DNA of 64,000 bases, taken from positions 417,640,557 to 417,704,556 of the forward strand of contig CM077115.1 in NCBI GenBank assembly GCA_039619475.1. Reading direction: 5' to 3'. The position numbers and the translations under genes are program-made. Positions 1 to 13,100 of the stretch are shown here, piece after piece. Each line of letters starts with the position of its first letter. Positions within the stretch are counted from its first letter, which is position 1. The DNA is from Icerya purchasi. Lineage: Eukaryota > Arthropoda > Insecta > Hemiptera > Monophlebidae. The notes beneath the pieces were generated by a model. It saw nothing but the letters and a program-made list of their open reading frames with translations, ran no database searches and was not told where the DNA came from.

Positions 1-1007
1 CGAATTATAAAAATATTCTCCGATAAAATCATTAATTCGCGATCTATCGGATGCTATTTTATTTGTCGAGTCGCCGGCTGTAGGTATCGAGAATGCTTAT
101 TGGCTAAAACCAAAATTCCCGTACGCGGTCGAACGGACGGATGTGCCGAGGTTGAGACTCCGTGCGTGTGTATTGTTGGTGGTGGCCGATAGCGGTGATG
201 ACTACATGAGTCTGGGGCGAGTACGCGTCACGTAAAAATTGTGTCGAGCGGTATCGAGCGGAGGGAAGTTTTATAAATCCCGAAAAAGTTAGGCGGGGCG
301 GCTAACGCGATATTATTCAGACGTTCTAGAAACATCGATATAATCATTGCTTTTATCAAATTTTAATAGGTAATTTTCAGTTAGAGTTAGGTAGTCAAAC
401 ATATTGTTCTAGTCGTCCTCGTCGTTGTTCATCCAGCGTGGCAGCAGTTTATTTAGTTGTCGGGTTACCGTTTTGCGAAATTTTACGCGCCATGCCGCAA
501 ATGTAATCAGTTTTCTCTGAATTTATTGTAAAATTTGTCATTTTGCACGTCGATTCTAGTCTTTTCCATGTTTACGTGTTCGTACCGTTATCCGATTTAT
601 GTTTTTGTAGTTTTTTTTTCTGAAATATACCCGTTTTTTTTTTTCAAGTTTCGTTATTGGATACACGGAGTGAACTCTGTGAGATCTCTCCGGTGCGGAG
701 AGATCACCGTCGTTTCAGGGTGGGGTCGTGGTTGAATTTGTTTTTTTTTTTTGTCTTTATTTTCCCCTTCCGAAATTTTTTTACAATAACTTTTTTTTTG
801 ATAGCCATGCCCCTAGAGGAGCTTATCTGAGTGTGACACTGTGTATGTCGCTGTCACTCGTGTTCTCTTTTACTTTTTATGAGAAAGTATGGTTCTTCTC
901 AATACATATATATAACATGATGCGAAAATGGTTAACATCATGAAGTATTTAAAAATATAAAAAAAAGAATAGATAAAATATCTTTCATTTGTTTTCTTCA
1001 TTATTAG
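1..1007. other. 5' edge: CpG-rich stretch then T-rich intron end, not resolved
   Basis: Positions 60-330 and 400-510 are clearly richer in CpG than the DAP3 introns around them. Positions 540-1007 are T-rich and end in the acceptor of the first visible DAP3 exon. A TATAAAT occurs at ~271 but I see no convincing initiator at the right spacing. A short hairpin (GAGATCTCTCC...GGAGAGATC, ~678-706) is present. It is either intron or an old repeat; two small open frames here have no coding character. Confidence 0.4.
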
Positions 1008-1147
1008 TGATGGATTGGCTTGCCTATCGGACTAAAGAAGCTTGTTTATCAGAGTTCCGAGAAGGTCAAGTAGATATTCCACTGGAAGCTGCACTGCTTT
1101 TAAAAAATTTTCAGCTGCAAAATGCTGATCTTTTAAAAACTTCAGAA
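1008..1147 (+). CDS. mRpS29 (DAP3): DAP3/mRpS29 internal exon (46 full codons)
   Basis: The acceptor is a T-rich tract ending TTATTAG at 1007 and the donor GTAAGT starts at 1148. Two bases (TG) finish a codon begun in the previous exon, and the exon ends in phase 0. It encodes a run starting MDWLAYRTKEACLSE and ending LLKTSE. This corresponds to the vertebrate DAP3 stretch with the conserved leucine/asparagine-phenylalanine core (LLLKNFQ here, WLKNFK in vertebrates). The ATG at 1010 is internal Met, not a start: the match continues upstream of it in the family and an acceptor immediately precedes it. Confidence 0.88.
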
Positions 1148-4100
1148 GTAAGTTGTTAGACGTTTTTATTAGATAGGAAATGAGAACTTATCCATTTTCT
1201 TTTTATTTAATTTATTAAACGTATACAAATGAAAAATTTGATCAGAAGAGTTTTGAAATGGTCGGTATTGATTTCGTGTTAGATATGTATATTGATCTGA
1301 CGTGGGCACTAGTAAAATTGGTGCCTTTATTCCTCGAGATATGTTGCAGGATACAAAATTGGATAAATACATAAGTAAAAAACTTTCTGTTTTTTTTTTT
1401 TGAATTTGACTTGGAATTTGAACAGTTTCTAAAGGGAGAGAAAAAAAAAGAAGTAAATTCACTGATTTAATTTTAGATTAAATGTAATTTTGCTCAAGCC
1501 GATCTTTTGTCTTATATATTTTTAATTATAATTATTTGTAATGATGATTATTTAATGAATCTATTTTATCAGCTGCTTTTAAGTGTTATTACTAGTAGAT
1601 AATCTATAACACTTGTTGTAATGTAAATTTGGGTAAACGCCTAGAGGAGTCCCTCAAGTTCATTTTCGGTCAAAATTTCAGTTCGTTTATTTTTTGTCTT
1701 GCTCATACTGTGTGAACTAATACAAACTATACATGGTTTTAAAATTTACAATTTAAATTTAAATTAAAATAATTTTTTGTTAGTAAAGAATTTTGTAAAT
1801 GTTTCTGAAGCAGTAACTTTAAATTTTTATATTAAAAAAATAAATTTATCACTCAATGTAAAATAATTTAGCTATAAACTTATATTAACTTTTTTGAAAA
1901 CAACAGTAAATAAATTTTAAAATTGTATCTTACATTTGAAAGTTAAATTAAAATTTTTACAACTATTTAAAAAAAATACATATATTAATATTGGAATGGT
2001 ATAGAGAAGATTAGCTTTACTCCCGCGCAAGGATGATACCTACATGAAATCGTGAAGCGTTGCATATTTTTATTACCTTTCTTGATACATGTAATCGTTA
2101 ATTTTTTTCCCTTGTAAAAATTTTCCAAGAATACATATTCTAAAATTGGAACGATACAGAGGAGATAAGCTTGACGTCTGCACAAGGGTGATACATAAAA
2201 TCGTAAAGCATTAGACATTAAGAGGCCTGATATTTTATATGCGCTGTGCCAAGGCTCGTACGGGGGCCTAAAGTGATTTGGAAAGAGTCGCCTCCCTCGC
2301 GGGCCCCCATATAAACCATAGCGCAGCTTATATAAAGTAGCATGCCTCTTTATTTCGCGAGCCTACGTATTTTTGTACCTATGTAGTTTTTTGCGTATTT
2401 TTAAATAAAGTCCGTAATTGAAATCTTACGTGTAAAATCGACAAAAGTTTGTCCTGTGATTCTTATTGCACAGGACTATCTGTGAGCTAGCTTAGTTATT
2501 AAAAATCATTAAAAAATAACTAAACGATGGATTCCGATTTTTTTCCCGTTTTATTTGATTTTAAAGGGCGTTGAAAAAACTTACGGGCTTTCTTTGTTCC
2601 TAATATGACAAATGTATTTAAAGTAATGTATTATAACTAAAAAATAATAATGCTTTTAAGAAATTAAAAAATCGAGAGATTTTGCACGAATTTAAAATTC
2701 GCATAATAGCAAATTAGGTAACACAATGACAAATTATGTAACTTACATTTTATAGTTTGCTTCCAGTTGAAGTTTTAGAGGTTTTTCAGTCAAAAATGCA
2801 TGTTTTCATTTTTTTGGACTCGTTCCTCCCGTTCTAAAAATCTGAAAAAATTCAGATAAACATTTTATTATAATATTCGTAACGCATATTTATTCCTTTG
2901 TTATTATTTGAATTTCAAGAGGGTTTTCAACCAAAAACGTATGATTTTAATCAATTTTTGACTTGTTCCACTCGTTCCTTCCGTTCCAAAAATTTGAAAA
3001 AATTCAGGAAAACTTGTTATTATCAAATACGTAACATATATATTTATTCCGTTGTTATTAGTTGAATTTCAAGAGGTTTTTCGGCCAAAAATGCATGTTT
3101 TTATTTTTTTTGAACCTCTTCCACAACTTTTAAAAATCTGAAAAAATTTCAGTGGATATTTTACGTTAAAATACATGTTATATGTTTTTTTCGTCGTTAC
3201 TGAATTTTTAAAATTGTTTTTATGACATTTTAAAAATTTTGAACGTTTCTCAAAAAATCTGAAAAAATCACCGTTACAGAACTTTCCATTATCTTTAACC
3301 TCCGACAAGAATTTTTAAAATCGATTGAAAAATGGTTGAGATATCGTAAAAAACCCGAAAATCACAAAATGGTGACTACAACAGCCCCTGTGGGACTAGA
3401 GGCCTGAAACTTTCAGCATCAACTACTTTTTTCATGCCCTAGGTGCATATATTTTTTTTATAAAGTTTAGTTGAAAGGCACTCTTACACCCCTTAACCAG
3501 CTAGACCCTTTGTATATTTTTAAATTTTTTATTAAGATATAAAATAAATTTATCAGTAATTCTTCGCACAGCGATTGAACTAAACAACGACAACATTGTA
3601 CGTAGTAAGATGAATTACACTGCAGGGACTCATGTAGGATTTTACCAAGATTTCTTTAAAGTTTATCATTTTAGGAGCGTTGGTGAGTTGCGGAGGAATA
3701 GAATTAAATATAGGAAACTAACAATAAGAATTTTTATATTTATTATGTTGCAGTTAGTAACTTCTAAAGAATATGTTTGGAATCAACGAGAAAGTACTCC
3801 CGCAGGATCTCCGCTTAATACCTTAGTTTCTCACGGAATTAACCGAATAAAATATGCTTGTCAAGTAATTGATTGTCTTCTTAACGAACTAAAAATTATC
3901 GCTACTGAGCAAAGGTATATACGATTTTTTTTATTTTTCAGCTTTTATTCTGTAAATGTTTTGCTTCAAAATCAGTTTTCTATTTCCGTTTTCTTTTTTA
4001 CAGCAGATTTATTTATTTATTTATTTATATACATAGAAATTTGTTATAACGGCTTTCAAAGGGACGAATAATTTAGTTGTTATAAACGGTTTGTCATTCT

Positions 4101-7100
4101 ATTCGATATCAAATAAATTGATTTTTTAATGTCTAGGATTTACTGTTAGGGAAGAGTTACTCTGCTATATAATTTTGATAAAATATTTTACAAAATAACT
4201 TTTTCCACTAATTAAACAAATATTTATTTATAATCATAGTTATGCATATTTTTTAAATAAATTCTAAAGTACAAGCATTAAATTTTTTCTTCATACATGA
4301 AAGTGCAATTATGAAAAAATAAAACTTAAATCAGTATAAAACAAGTATGAAAAAAAAAAAAAAGTTACTGCGTCGATAGTCCAGTTTTTCCTTATTTTTA
4401 AAAAAATTTATAATTTTCGAGTTTTAATATAACGGGATGAGTAGTATAGCTTCTTTCTAAATATTCTTTATAATGGCACCTGTACTAGAGCGTTTCATTA
4501 ACTTTTTTAGGTTTATAATAAATACTTAACATGTTAATTAGCAACATAAGTAAAACGAGGAACAACAATATATCTGTTTTGTTCTGTACAAATTTTATTG
4601 TTTTATGTGTTTTTTGTTAAATTAACCCGAAAAAAACCTTCGAAGTTAAATTTTGAGTCGTTAAGTCGTTATAAGTGATAATTGTTATCTGCACAGCAAC
4701 ATTTCGGTCGTAATAACCGATTTGTCGCTACAGTTGATGCCGTTGTAACCGATCTAGGTTAACGTATAGTTTTATGAAATTCTGACGATTTTAGCAATAT
4801 TCGTCTCTATAACAACCGATATGTCGCTATAACCGATTTTCACTACATATATATAAACCTCTTGTGATCTTGCTACGAGGATGCTTCTTGGACCCCCAAA
4901 TAAATCGTCAAGCCATCCCTTTTCTATTGCAGTCTTTAACAAATAGTATCGCCTCTATAATTTAGTCTGCAATAGTTACCATTTTCTGTAGTAATCTAAG
5001 CAGTTGCCACGACTCATGATAAGTTAAAATACATTTCAAAAATATATATTTGATTTTAGAAATAGGTTTTTTTTTTTGTTTCTTTTTTTTTTTTGAAACA
5101 CTTAAAAGACATTTTTTTTTTTGACATGCGTAAAAAGGGTGGAGTATAAGGATAATTCTAAATCTTTTATATGTGTTACTTTATTTATATCAATTTTTAA
5201 ATTATAAACTGTCTTATTTCTTAATATTAGAAAAATTCTGGTATTCTTTCGAATTATTAGATCATGCTGCATTTTTATGAAATTTAAAAAAAAAGAAACA
5301 AAAAAGCAAAAACACAAATAGTTTATATTTGAATAAAAGTGAATAGTGATATTGACCATTGATTCTATAAATTGAATTCACTTTTTTTATTGTCATTCGA
5401 AGGAAAATGATTTAAAAATTCCATCACTTTATAATTCTAAATATACGAATTATCACTTGATGTATGGTTCTTGACAATTTCTGAATTTCTGTAGATATAC
5501 GTACCTTTATTAAAAGATTATAAATATTCGGAAGTGATTTAGCCATAAAGTCTGAACATCTTTTGATGATTTTTTAGCTATTCGATTTTCAAGTTCATTC
5601 TACAGATATATGTTTGTATTTTGTTTAATCTGACTTTTTATTATCTACTAGGTGCAAAGTTCTTATTGCCATTGATGGTTTCAACGCTATATACAATCCA
5701 AATACATTTCTAAAGGTTCAAGATAAAACAAAAGTTACGGGGCTGCGAATTAGTGTAGTGCAGTCGCTGTTGAATGCAATAAAACCAGACTGGGTAAGTA
5801 GTATATTTGCAATAAAGTGAATATTACAATAAAGTAAGATATATATTAAATACTTATGGCATCAGTGATAATGAATTACTGAATTAGAATTATACGCTGG
5901 TGGATAGTGGACTAAAAATAAACTTAAATGCCGATAATTTAAAGAAAATCATTTGTGTTATTATTGACTACAGATTTAATAATTGAATAGCAGCGAAAAT
6001 AAATCTCACTAATCGAATCGACTGAGCCCCGAGAAGATAGAACGACGTATTAGCGCGGGTAGTTGTGTTCATGTTTGACGCAGAGCTTGTTTTTAAATAA
6101 GCGTATTACAAATTATTGGTCGCAGATCGAGAGTATGCATGAAGTCGCGCATCGAGATCGGAAACAGATTCTATAACATCTGTTTTTCTTATGTGTAACA
6201 GTCGTATTATTGCTCGAATTCGAGCGTCGTGACTACCTATTCGTTCATTCTAGTTGTACAGAATAGGCAGCGCTCATAGCAATTGTTATATGCAACGCAG
6301 GTGTACACATGCAAGAAGACTACATTCGGAACTGATAGTAGCCGCTTGTTATCGCGCCACTAGTGCAGTCTCGTGTGTGTCTGCTGTGTACTGAACTAGC
6401 GCGCATATGATGTTGAACGTGGTGGTTTGCCATTGCCTGCCACGTGATTATTAGCGATTATTTATTTTATTTATTTAATTCTTGTAATAAGTTTGTCGTC
6501 GCTCGGAATCGAACCCGTGACCGCCATATCGGAAGTCAAGCGCTCTAGCAACTAGGCTATCGCGACGACCTATAGGAAACGTTTTTTTCCCTCTTAGTAT
6601 CTGGTCCACAAACGGGCATTTATTAAATATATGTTAGATTTATATTTAGGAAATGGAAAAGTGATAACGTATCTGATTGTTGACAATTAATAGATAAGCT
6701 CGATATGTAGGCCGGTTTTAATTTAGTGATTGTATTATACTCTAGTGTGGGGGGATTACCTTTGTTAAGTTACTCGTTGATATATTAGTCATCTGTGATG
6801 GTTTTATTTTATAACCGTCGTGTTAACCCGATTTAAAGATGGCCATTTTATCGCGCTTTGTTTTAATTTTCACATTGTTTACGTTGATGTGTTCGCTTTT
6901 GTTATTTTTGGAAGTTACTTTGTCTTATTTTTCGGACTTTATTTTCTCGTCCTAATTTTTTTTAGAAATTTTTTGATCCTTTTCGTTAATTGTTTACCAA
7001 AATTTTGACTTTTTTCCCTCCCTATTATTTTTTCTCTTTCGCACCGTTTTGAAAAAGCCCTTTTCACGGGGCTATCGAATTAATATAATTCAACGCGTTA

Positions 7101-10100
7101 TTTATTTCTCGTTGGCGCGATAAATCAGTTAATTTGTTTTAATGTAATATACTTTCGTTCGAATTCGTTTACTTCCTTTCTTTTTTTTCTTCGCTTATTT
7201 GAAAAAATAAGCATTTTTTAAAAAACTACAAAACACTGATTTTGAGGAAGATGGAAAGATGGAGATAGAAATATGGAGCATAAGGAAAGGACATTTTTTT
7301 AAAAATGAAAAAGATGGCAGGTAAAAAAAAGTTCGCCGATTTGAAGTAGAAAAAGTGGAAAGAAAAATATAAATTATACTACGGTAAAGACAGCAAAATG
7401 GCAAAAAATGGAATGAACATTTATTTAAGAGCGTATAGTACGGACGAAGACAAATTTATCCGATTAGGATTACGATTTTATCTTTTAATGTAAGTCGACC
7501 CTATCCGGGCTACTTGAGAAGTCGTTCAGTTTAGAATTTTTTTACACTGCTTATCGCTAGAACAAAAACAAGAACTTGTATTTGATGCACACACTACACT
7601 TTTTTCTATTACCGTACACGCATCCATGTTTATATATGTATGCGTGCACTGATATGAACTCGCGTTCTTTGTCCTCTGCGATGTTGCCAAGACCTTGATC
7701 TTACCGAAGAGTTGTTGCACAAAATTCGTACACCAGAGTGATGCAAAAGAATTTTTTTTTTTTTTTTTTTTTTTTTTTATATCTTTCAGAGTATTCGGAA
7801 GGCCACAGACTTGTAAAATGTTTGTCTCTTATCAAATTATAAAACAACGAATGTAAATAAAATAGGACTAGAAAAAGCGAGAAAATAAAGTTTTTTTTAT
7901 CAAGAAAAAATTATACAATAAAAAAAAGGTGCATATGTTTATGACGCGCGAGAGAAGTGCTTTCCATATTTTTCTTCTAATAATATATTCGTTTGTTTCA
8001 AAATATAAAAATTAGCGGAAGTTTGCCTTTTTTACTACCATTTAAAACAAATGTAATGAATAATTCTAATGATTTAATCTAAAATATACTTTTGAAAATA
8101 ACATTTAAAAAAAAATTAACCTAAAATATTTTAAAACACTTATCAAAACTTTTTTGCGCAGTTCGTGATGTAATCAAAATCATGACTATGTAAATATATT
8201 TTCAATTATAGATTTGCATTAGAAATTTTTATAAAAATGTATCTAATATAGAAAGCAAACTCAATTAAAATTTTATGGTGTTGCAGTTTAGTAGTTTGTT
8301 CCGTGCGTAATTTTTGTCACATTGTAATATTTTATGTTCGGCACACTTAAAGAAGTACAACTTAAAAAAAAAAAAAGGAAACGAATTCCCTCCATTAATA
8401 ATTACAGCTAATATTACGTAGTAAATTCGAACAAAACTTTAACAATACGCTCTGTAGTATAAAACGATTGGCAACTAGGTTAATCTCAGCACCTGCATTC
8501 GAATTCAGTTCGTTCTGCAGAGATACTATGTGTATATTTAGTTCGGCTGTCATAAGTGGATAGTCCTAATAATTTCTGCGTTTAGACGGCTGCACAGTTT
8601 CGTTAAAATCAGGTAATTAATGGGTTTTTTTATTGCCAATTTCAAAAATAAAGGAAAGTTATATGTTCGTCGCTTGTGTTTGTTCACGTTTAACTTTTGA
8701 CCATGTGGACCGATATCAATTCGAAAGAGTTTTAGTCAATGATGGTCCGATATGAGTATAAGTAGTGGTAGTCAAATCATCGAATAAAGTGAAAAAAGGA
8801 GGTCTCTATAGAAATTTTTAATGTAACAACCGGATTTACCTAAAATATTATCAGTATTACCATGGAATTGTAGATTGAAAGAAGACGAATTTTTAATGTA
8901 GCAAGACAAAATTGGTTAACAAATTTTAAAAAAGTTTACAACCGGGTTTTTTTTTTTTTTTTTAAATTAATGTTCTTTCGTCAGTAGAGTATAAAAAAAA
9001 ATATGAATCCCCAAAATTATAAAATTTAAGGGCGGTGAACGCGAGCGTCTTAAAATATTATCAATATTTAAACATTATTCAGTATACTTTTGACTGTGTA
9101 AACTGATTCAAATGGTTCTACTCGTAAATGTATTGATCAGTGATAGTCGCGTGTAAGTACCTGTAAATATCAGTGAATTGAATAGTCATGAAATAGTGTA
9201 AAAAGAAAACGTCTCTTTAGAGAAATCTAGACAAAATTAATAAAAATGCACTAAAAAGCAAAAAATAATCATTCGATAAGAAATAATTTACTTTAGAGTA
9301 ATATACATAAAGGTATTATGATAATTCTTATTCAACATTTTGGAGTCGGCACCAAACTCAGATTACAGCAGTTTTTAGAAGCCATATTAAATTAGTATAG
9401 CAATACAATTACTTGTCCTCTATAAGTTCCGCGTAAGGAATATTTAATGCAGTTTTCGCTTATTGTTGGAATTTGAATTTAGTCCAGATTTTAAAAATTT
9501 AATGTTACTTAAGAATTATCGTAATATTCCTATGTGTGATAAATTATTTTTTACTTTTTAGCGTACTTTTATTACATTTTTGGAGTAAATCTTTTGAGTC
9601 GGTTTTTTTTTTTAAATATTTTATTTTTAAACTTTTAATATAAATATTTTTAAATGGTAATAAGGATAGTCCGATTTAAATTATGCTACTTTTGGTAACT
9701 ATGTAAAGCTGGATATTAGTTTAGGAGTAGCGTTCAAATTTCGTCAGTGATGACTTCGCACTTCGGGGGTTTCGAATTTATTGTTATTATTCGAATCTAC
9801 GTTTCCACACGAAGCTAACGTTGAGAACACTTTAAGCCATTCTCGTTTACCGGCCGATTAATTTTAAAATTTTAGCTGTTCATATTTTTCCTATATTCTA
9901 GTGAAATTTTTTTAGCTAATTTTTATCTGCTTATGTTGAACAAAAAAAAAATATATCTATTTCTTTTTTTTTTTTTTTTTTAAATAATAAATGTGTATTG
10001 AGATCTTAAACTATTGTTTAAATAATCAATATATATATATATATGACTAATTAGTTTAGACATGTATAGAATATTAGTTCATTAACTAATTTCTATTATT

Positions 10101-13100
10101 TATATACATAAATATTATTTATAAAACTAAATCGTTCGGCGTTAATCGCGTAAGACGTCTAACATCTGATGATGTGTCAAGCAGCTGGATCGCTTCAACA
10201 TTCACATGTTGATGGAGCCGCTTTTCGTGCTTGATGGCAAAGTCGCGAATGACCTCGTCTACCCACTTCAGATTCAAATCTGCATGCAAGTCCTCGTTTC
10301 TTTGATACCATTCTGCATTGGTAATTGCACGAGTGACTTTGTTCTGGCTACGCTGAATGACCATTCGGTTAGCAGGTTTTGCACATCCCCAAAGTTGGAT
10401 CCCATAGGTCCAGATAGGTTTGATAATTGACTGGTAGAGCAGTCGTTTACTGTAGAGGTCCAGTTGTGAATTTCTTCCTAACAGCCACCACATTTGACGA
10501 ACTTTGAGTCGGATTTGTTCCGCTTTCTGCTTCACGTGATGCTTCCATGTTAGATGGGTATCGAGATGTAATCCTAGATATTTAGCTGAATTCTTCTGCG
10601 GAATCAGCTGATTATTGATATAAACAGCATATTGAGCATTAACTTTTTTTTAGAGCATACGTAACGTGAATGGATTTATGCTCGTTGAGTTTTATTTTCC
10701 ATTTCTTCGTCCATCTCGAAACTCGGTCTAAAGCGTTTTGCAGGTTACTATTTGCTTCAACTTGTGAATCACTCACAGACAATATTGCAGTATCATCAGC
10801 AAACATTGCTATGGTGGTGTCACCTGTTATTGGAATATTAGCCGTATACAAGAGGTACAAGATAGGTCCAAGGACGCTACCTTGTGGTACTCCAGCTTGT
10901 ATAGAATGAATTGTTGACTTCGCTCCTTCGTATGCTACTCTGAATTTTCTGTCAGAAAGATATGACTCCAGCAGACGACAATAGTTACCTGGCAATTGTT
11001 GGCTAATTTTTGCGATTAACCCTTCGTGCCATACTTTGTCAAATGCTTGGGCAACATCTAAAAATATTGCTGAACAGTATTTCTTTTCTTCAAATGCTCT
11101 GTGAATTATTGATGTAACTCGATGAACTTGGTCAATAGTTGAATGTTGATCCCGGAAACCAAACTGGTGATCTGGAATAGCTGTGAACGGTTTGAGACGC
11201 TTGAGAAATAATTTCTCAGACAGTTTTGATATAGCCGGAAATAATGAAATTGGTCTGTATGAGGCAACTCAGGTATGTGTTTAAGGCGGAAACATGCATT
11301 AAATATGTATGTTAGTAATACAATTGCTTTGTGAGAAAGTTCTTTTAAGACACCAGGCGAAATTTCATCTATGCCAGGCGCTTTCTTTGGGTTGATGTTA
11401 TCAATTTCCTTGGCCACTTCTAACGGTGACGCTGGATTAATTTGACTTTCAGTTTGATGGATAATTCTTGGTTGTGCACCAAATAAAATATCATGTGGTT
11501 GGAATACCTTAGCTAAATGTCTAGCAAATAATTCTGCTTTATCTTCGTCACTACGTACCCATTTATTGGTTTCATCTTTTAGTGGAGGAATCCGGGTAAC
11601 AGGTCTCTTCAACCGTCGTGCAGCTTTCCACAATGAATAATTCAAGAAATTATCAAATGATTCCTTTTTTATGCTTTTTATTAGCCGATTAAGTTGGTTA
11701 CTAATCCTGTTAAGTAAGGTTTTGTCTGTCAGATTGCGAGAATTATGCCAGACTCTTCTTGCTTTTCTACGCTGTTTGATTAGTTCCCTCACTTCGCGTG
11801 GGTAGCGATTTTCTTGACTGATAGTGGTGTTTCCTTCTGGGGTTGCAGTTTTTGCAGCTTCTTGAATTATATCAATAATATGTTGCGCCTCATATGCTAG
11901 TTCTTCTTTTGTTTTTAGTTTTATATTAAGGGTTATTTTTTGATCTAGGAGTTCTCTGAAAATTTCCCAGTCGGTGAATTTATTAGTCAGATGTTGCTTC
12001 TTTTGTTTCTGTATATTGTTGTACCACTTACTGTAAGTTGCACAGGTACATGGTCAGAAGACAAATCGTTATAGTTTTTTACTTCAACATAGTTTGCAGA
12101 GATACCTTTGGAAATGAAGAAGTCGATCAGATCTGGTATTTTTGCACTATCAGTAGGCCAGTATGTTGGTCTTCTTGATGAGTGGATTTCACATGAATTA
12201 GCGTTTAGTACTTTAATAAGTTCCCTACCTTTAGGAGTGATCAAGCGAGATCCCCACATGGTATGTTTAGCATTAAAGTCTCCTCCCTACCAATTCTTTC
12301 ATTCATTGCTTTTAGGAGGCCGATTACATCAGCAATTGTAGCTTCCTTGTTTTGTAACTTGTTTGGCAGCTGACTTTCCTTGGGCACTTGTTTAGTACCT
12401 ATTGTAGCGGCTGCAAATGTTTTATTAGCAGTAACTGGTTTTGCGGCTTTAAAAGTTTTTTGCTGAACATGTTCTACTGCTGTCATTTTAGGTTTCTGTG
12501 CAGCAGCTGCTTTGGCTTTATAGATTGGACATCCTTTCCAGTTCGAAGAATGATTTCCCCCACAATTTGCACATTTACATGGTTCAGATTTGGGTTTTTT
12601 GCATTCCTTGGCATCATGATTGTTATCGCATTTAACACATTTAGCTTGCAGCGCTTATTTCTTCCTGTAACGGTTTTTGTACAGAGATTAATTCTTCTTC
12701 GTTAACTGCAACTATGGTTGTATTGTGAGAAGTCGTATGTGCATACGAATTGACTTGACTTACAATTACATTTGTAATATATTCCTTCAAATTGTTAAGG
12801 ATATTACGTAGGTCACCTTTATACGCTGCATTTTTGGGAATAACAGCGAATATATCATCAACAAAGTGATCAAATGATTTTCCACGTTCATCAATAGCTA
12901 AAACGTTATCGAAGTTCATATTGTACGATTATTTTAGTTACTATAAATGGCTACACTGATTTTTAAAAAAAACATCGAAGTGGGCTCCGCTAGTTTTATG
13001 TGTTGCAACCGTTCTTATCCTAAAGGAAATTGCGAGAAATAAAGACGTAAATAATATTGGAATAATCTTACTTCTGCCGTCATTTATTATACAGTTGAAA

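Larger units (their letters stand above)
5794..10110. other. Large DAP3 intron, first part: AT-rich, no gene seen apart from the SINE-like element
   Basis: 5970-6460 is richer in CpG than its surroundings but has no long ORF. Poly(T) tracts occur at ~7749-7778, 8950 and 9970. The 62-69-residue frames at 6820-7008 and 7195-7404 are low-complexity (F/L/V- or S/F-rich). I see no further exon. Confidence 0.45.
10110..12930 (-). mobile_element. Jockey-clade non-LTR retrotransposon (LINE), internally deleted and frameshifted, antisense in the DAP3 intron
   Basis: Read on the minus strand the order is gag-like ORF1 with two zinc knuckles, AP-type endonuclease, reverse transcriptase and C-terminal domain, ending near 10119. 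RT motifs (GVPQGSVLGP, MFADDTA) and the endonuclease block GGDFNAKHTMWGSR are typical of Jockey. At least four lesions are visible: loss of most of gag before the knuckles, a deletion fusing gag to mid-endonuclease (~12285), a deletion/frameshift before RT motif 2 (~11270), and a frameshift between RT and C-terminus (10535-10640). The 3' end is uncertain; a T-run at 9961-9982 could be its poly(A) tail. Confidence 0.85.

Noticed and set aside
1010..1147. ATG at 1010 as the start codon of a gene
   Set aside because: A splice acceptor ends two bases before it and the DAP3 family continues upstream; it is an internal methionine.
3610..4071. 153-codon open frame as a separate gene
   Set aside because: Only its middle (3754-3914) is coding, as a DAP3 exon; the rest reads through intron sequence on both sides.
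6495..6569. Functional tRNA gene on the minus strand
   Set aside because: The acceptor stem is perfect, but the T-stem pairs only 3 bp and the anticodon arm has no standard 5-bp stem with 7-nt loop.
10158..10190. Hammerhead-like CTGATGATG at ~10162
   Set aside because: It lies inside the Jockey coding sequence and lacks the GAAA box and stems.
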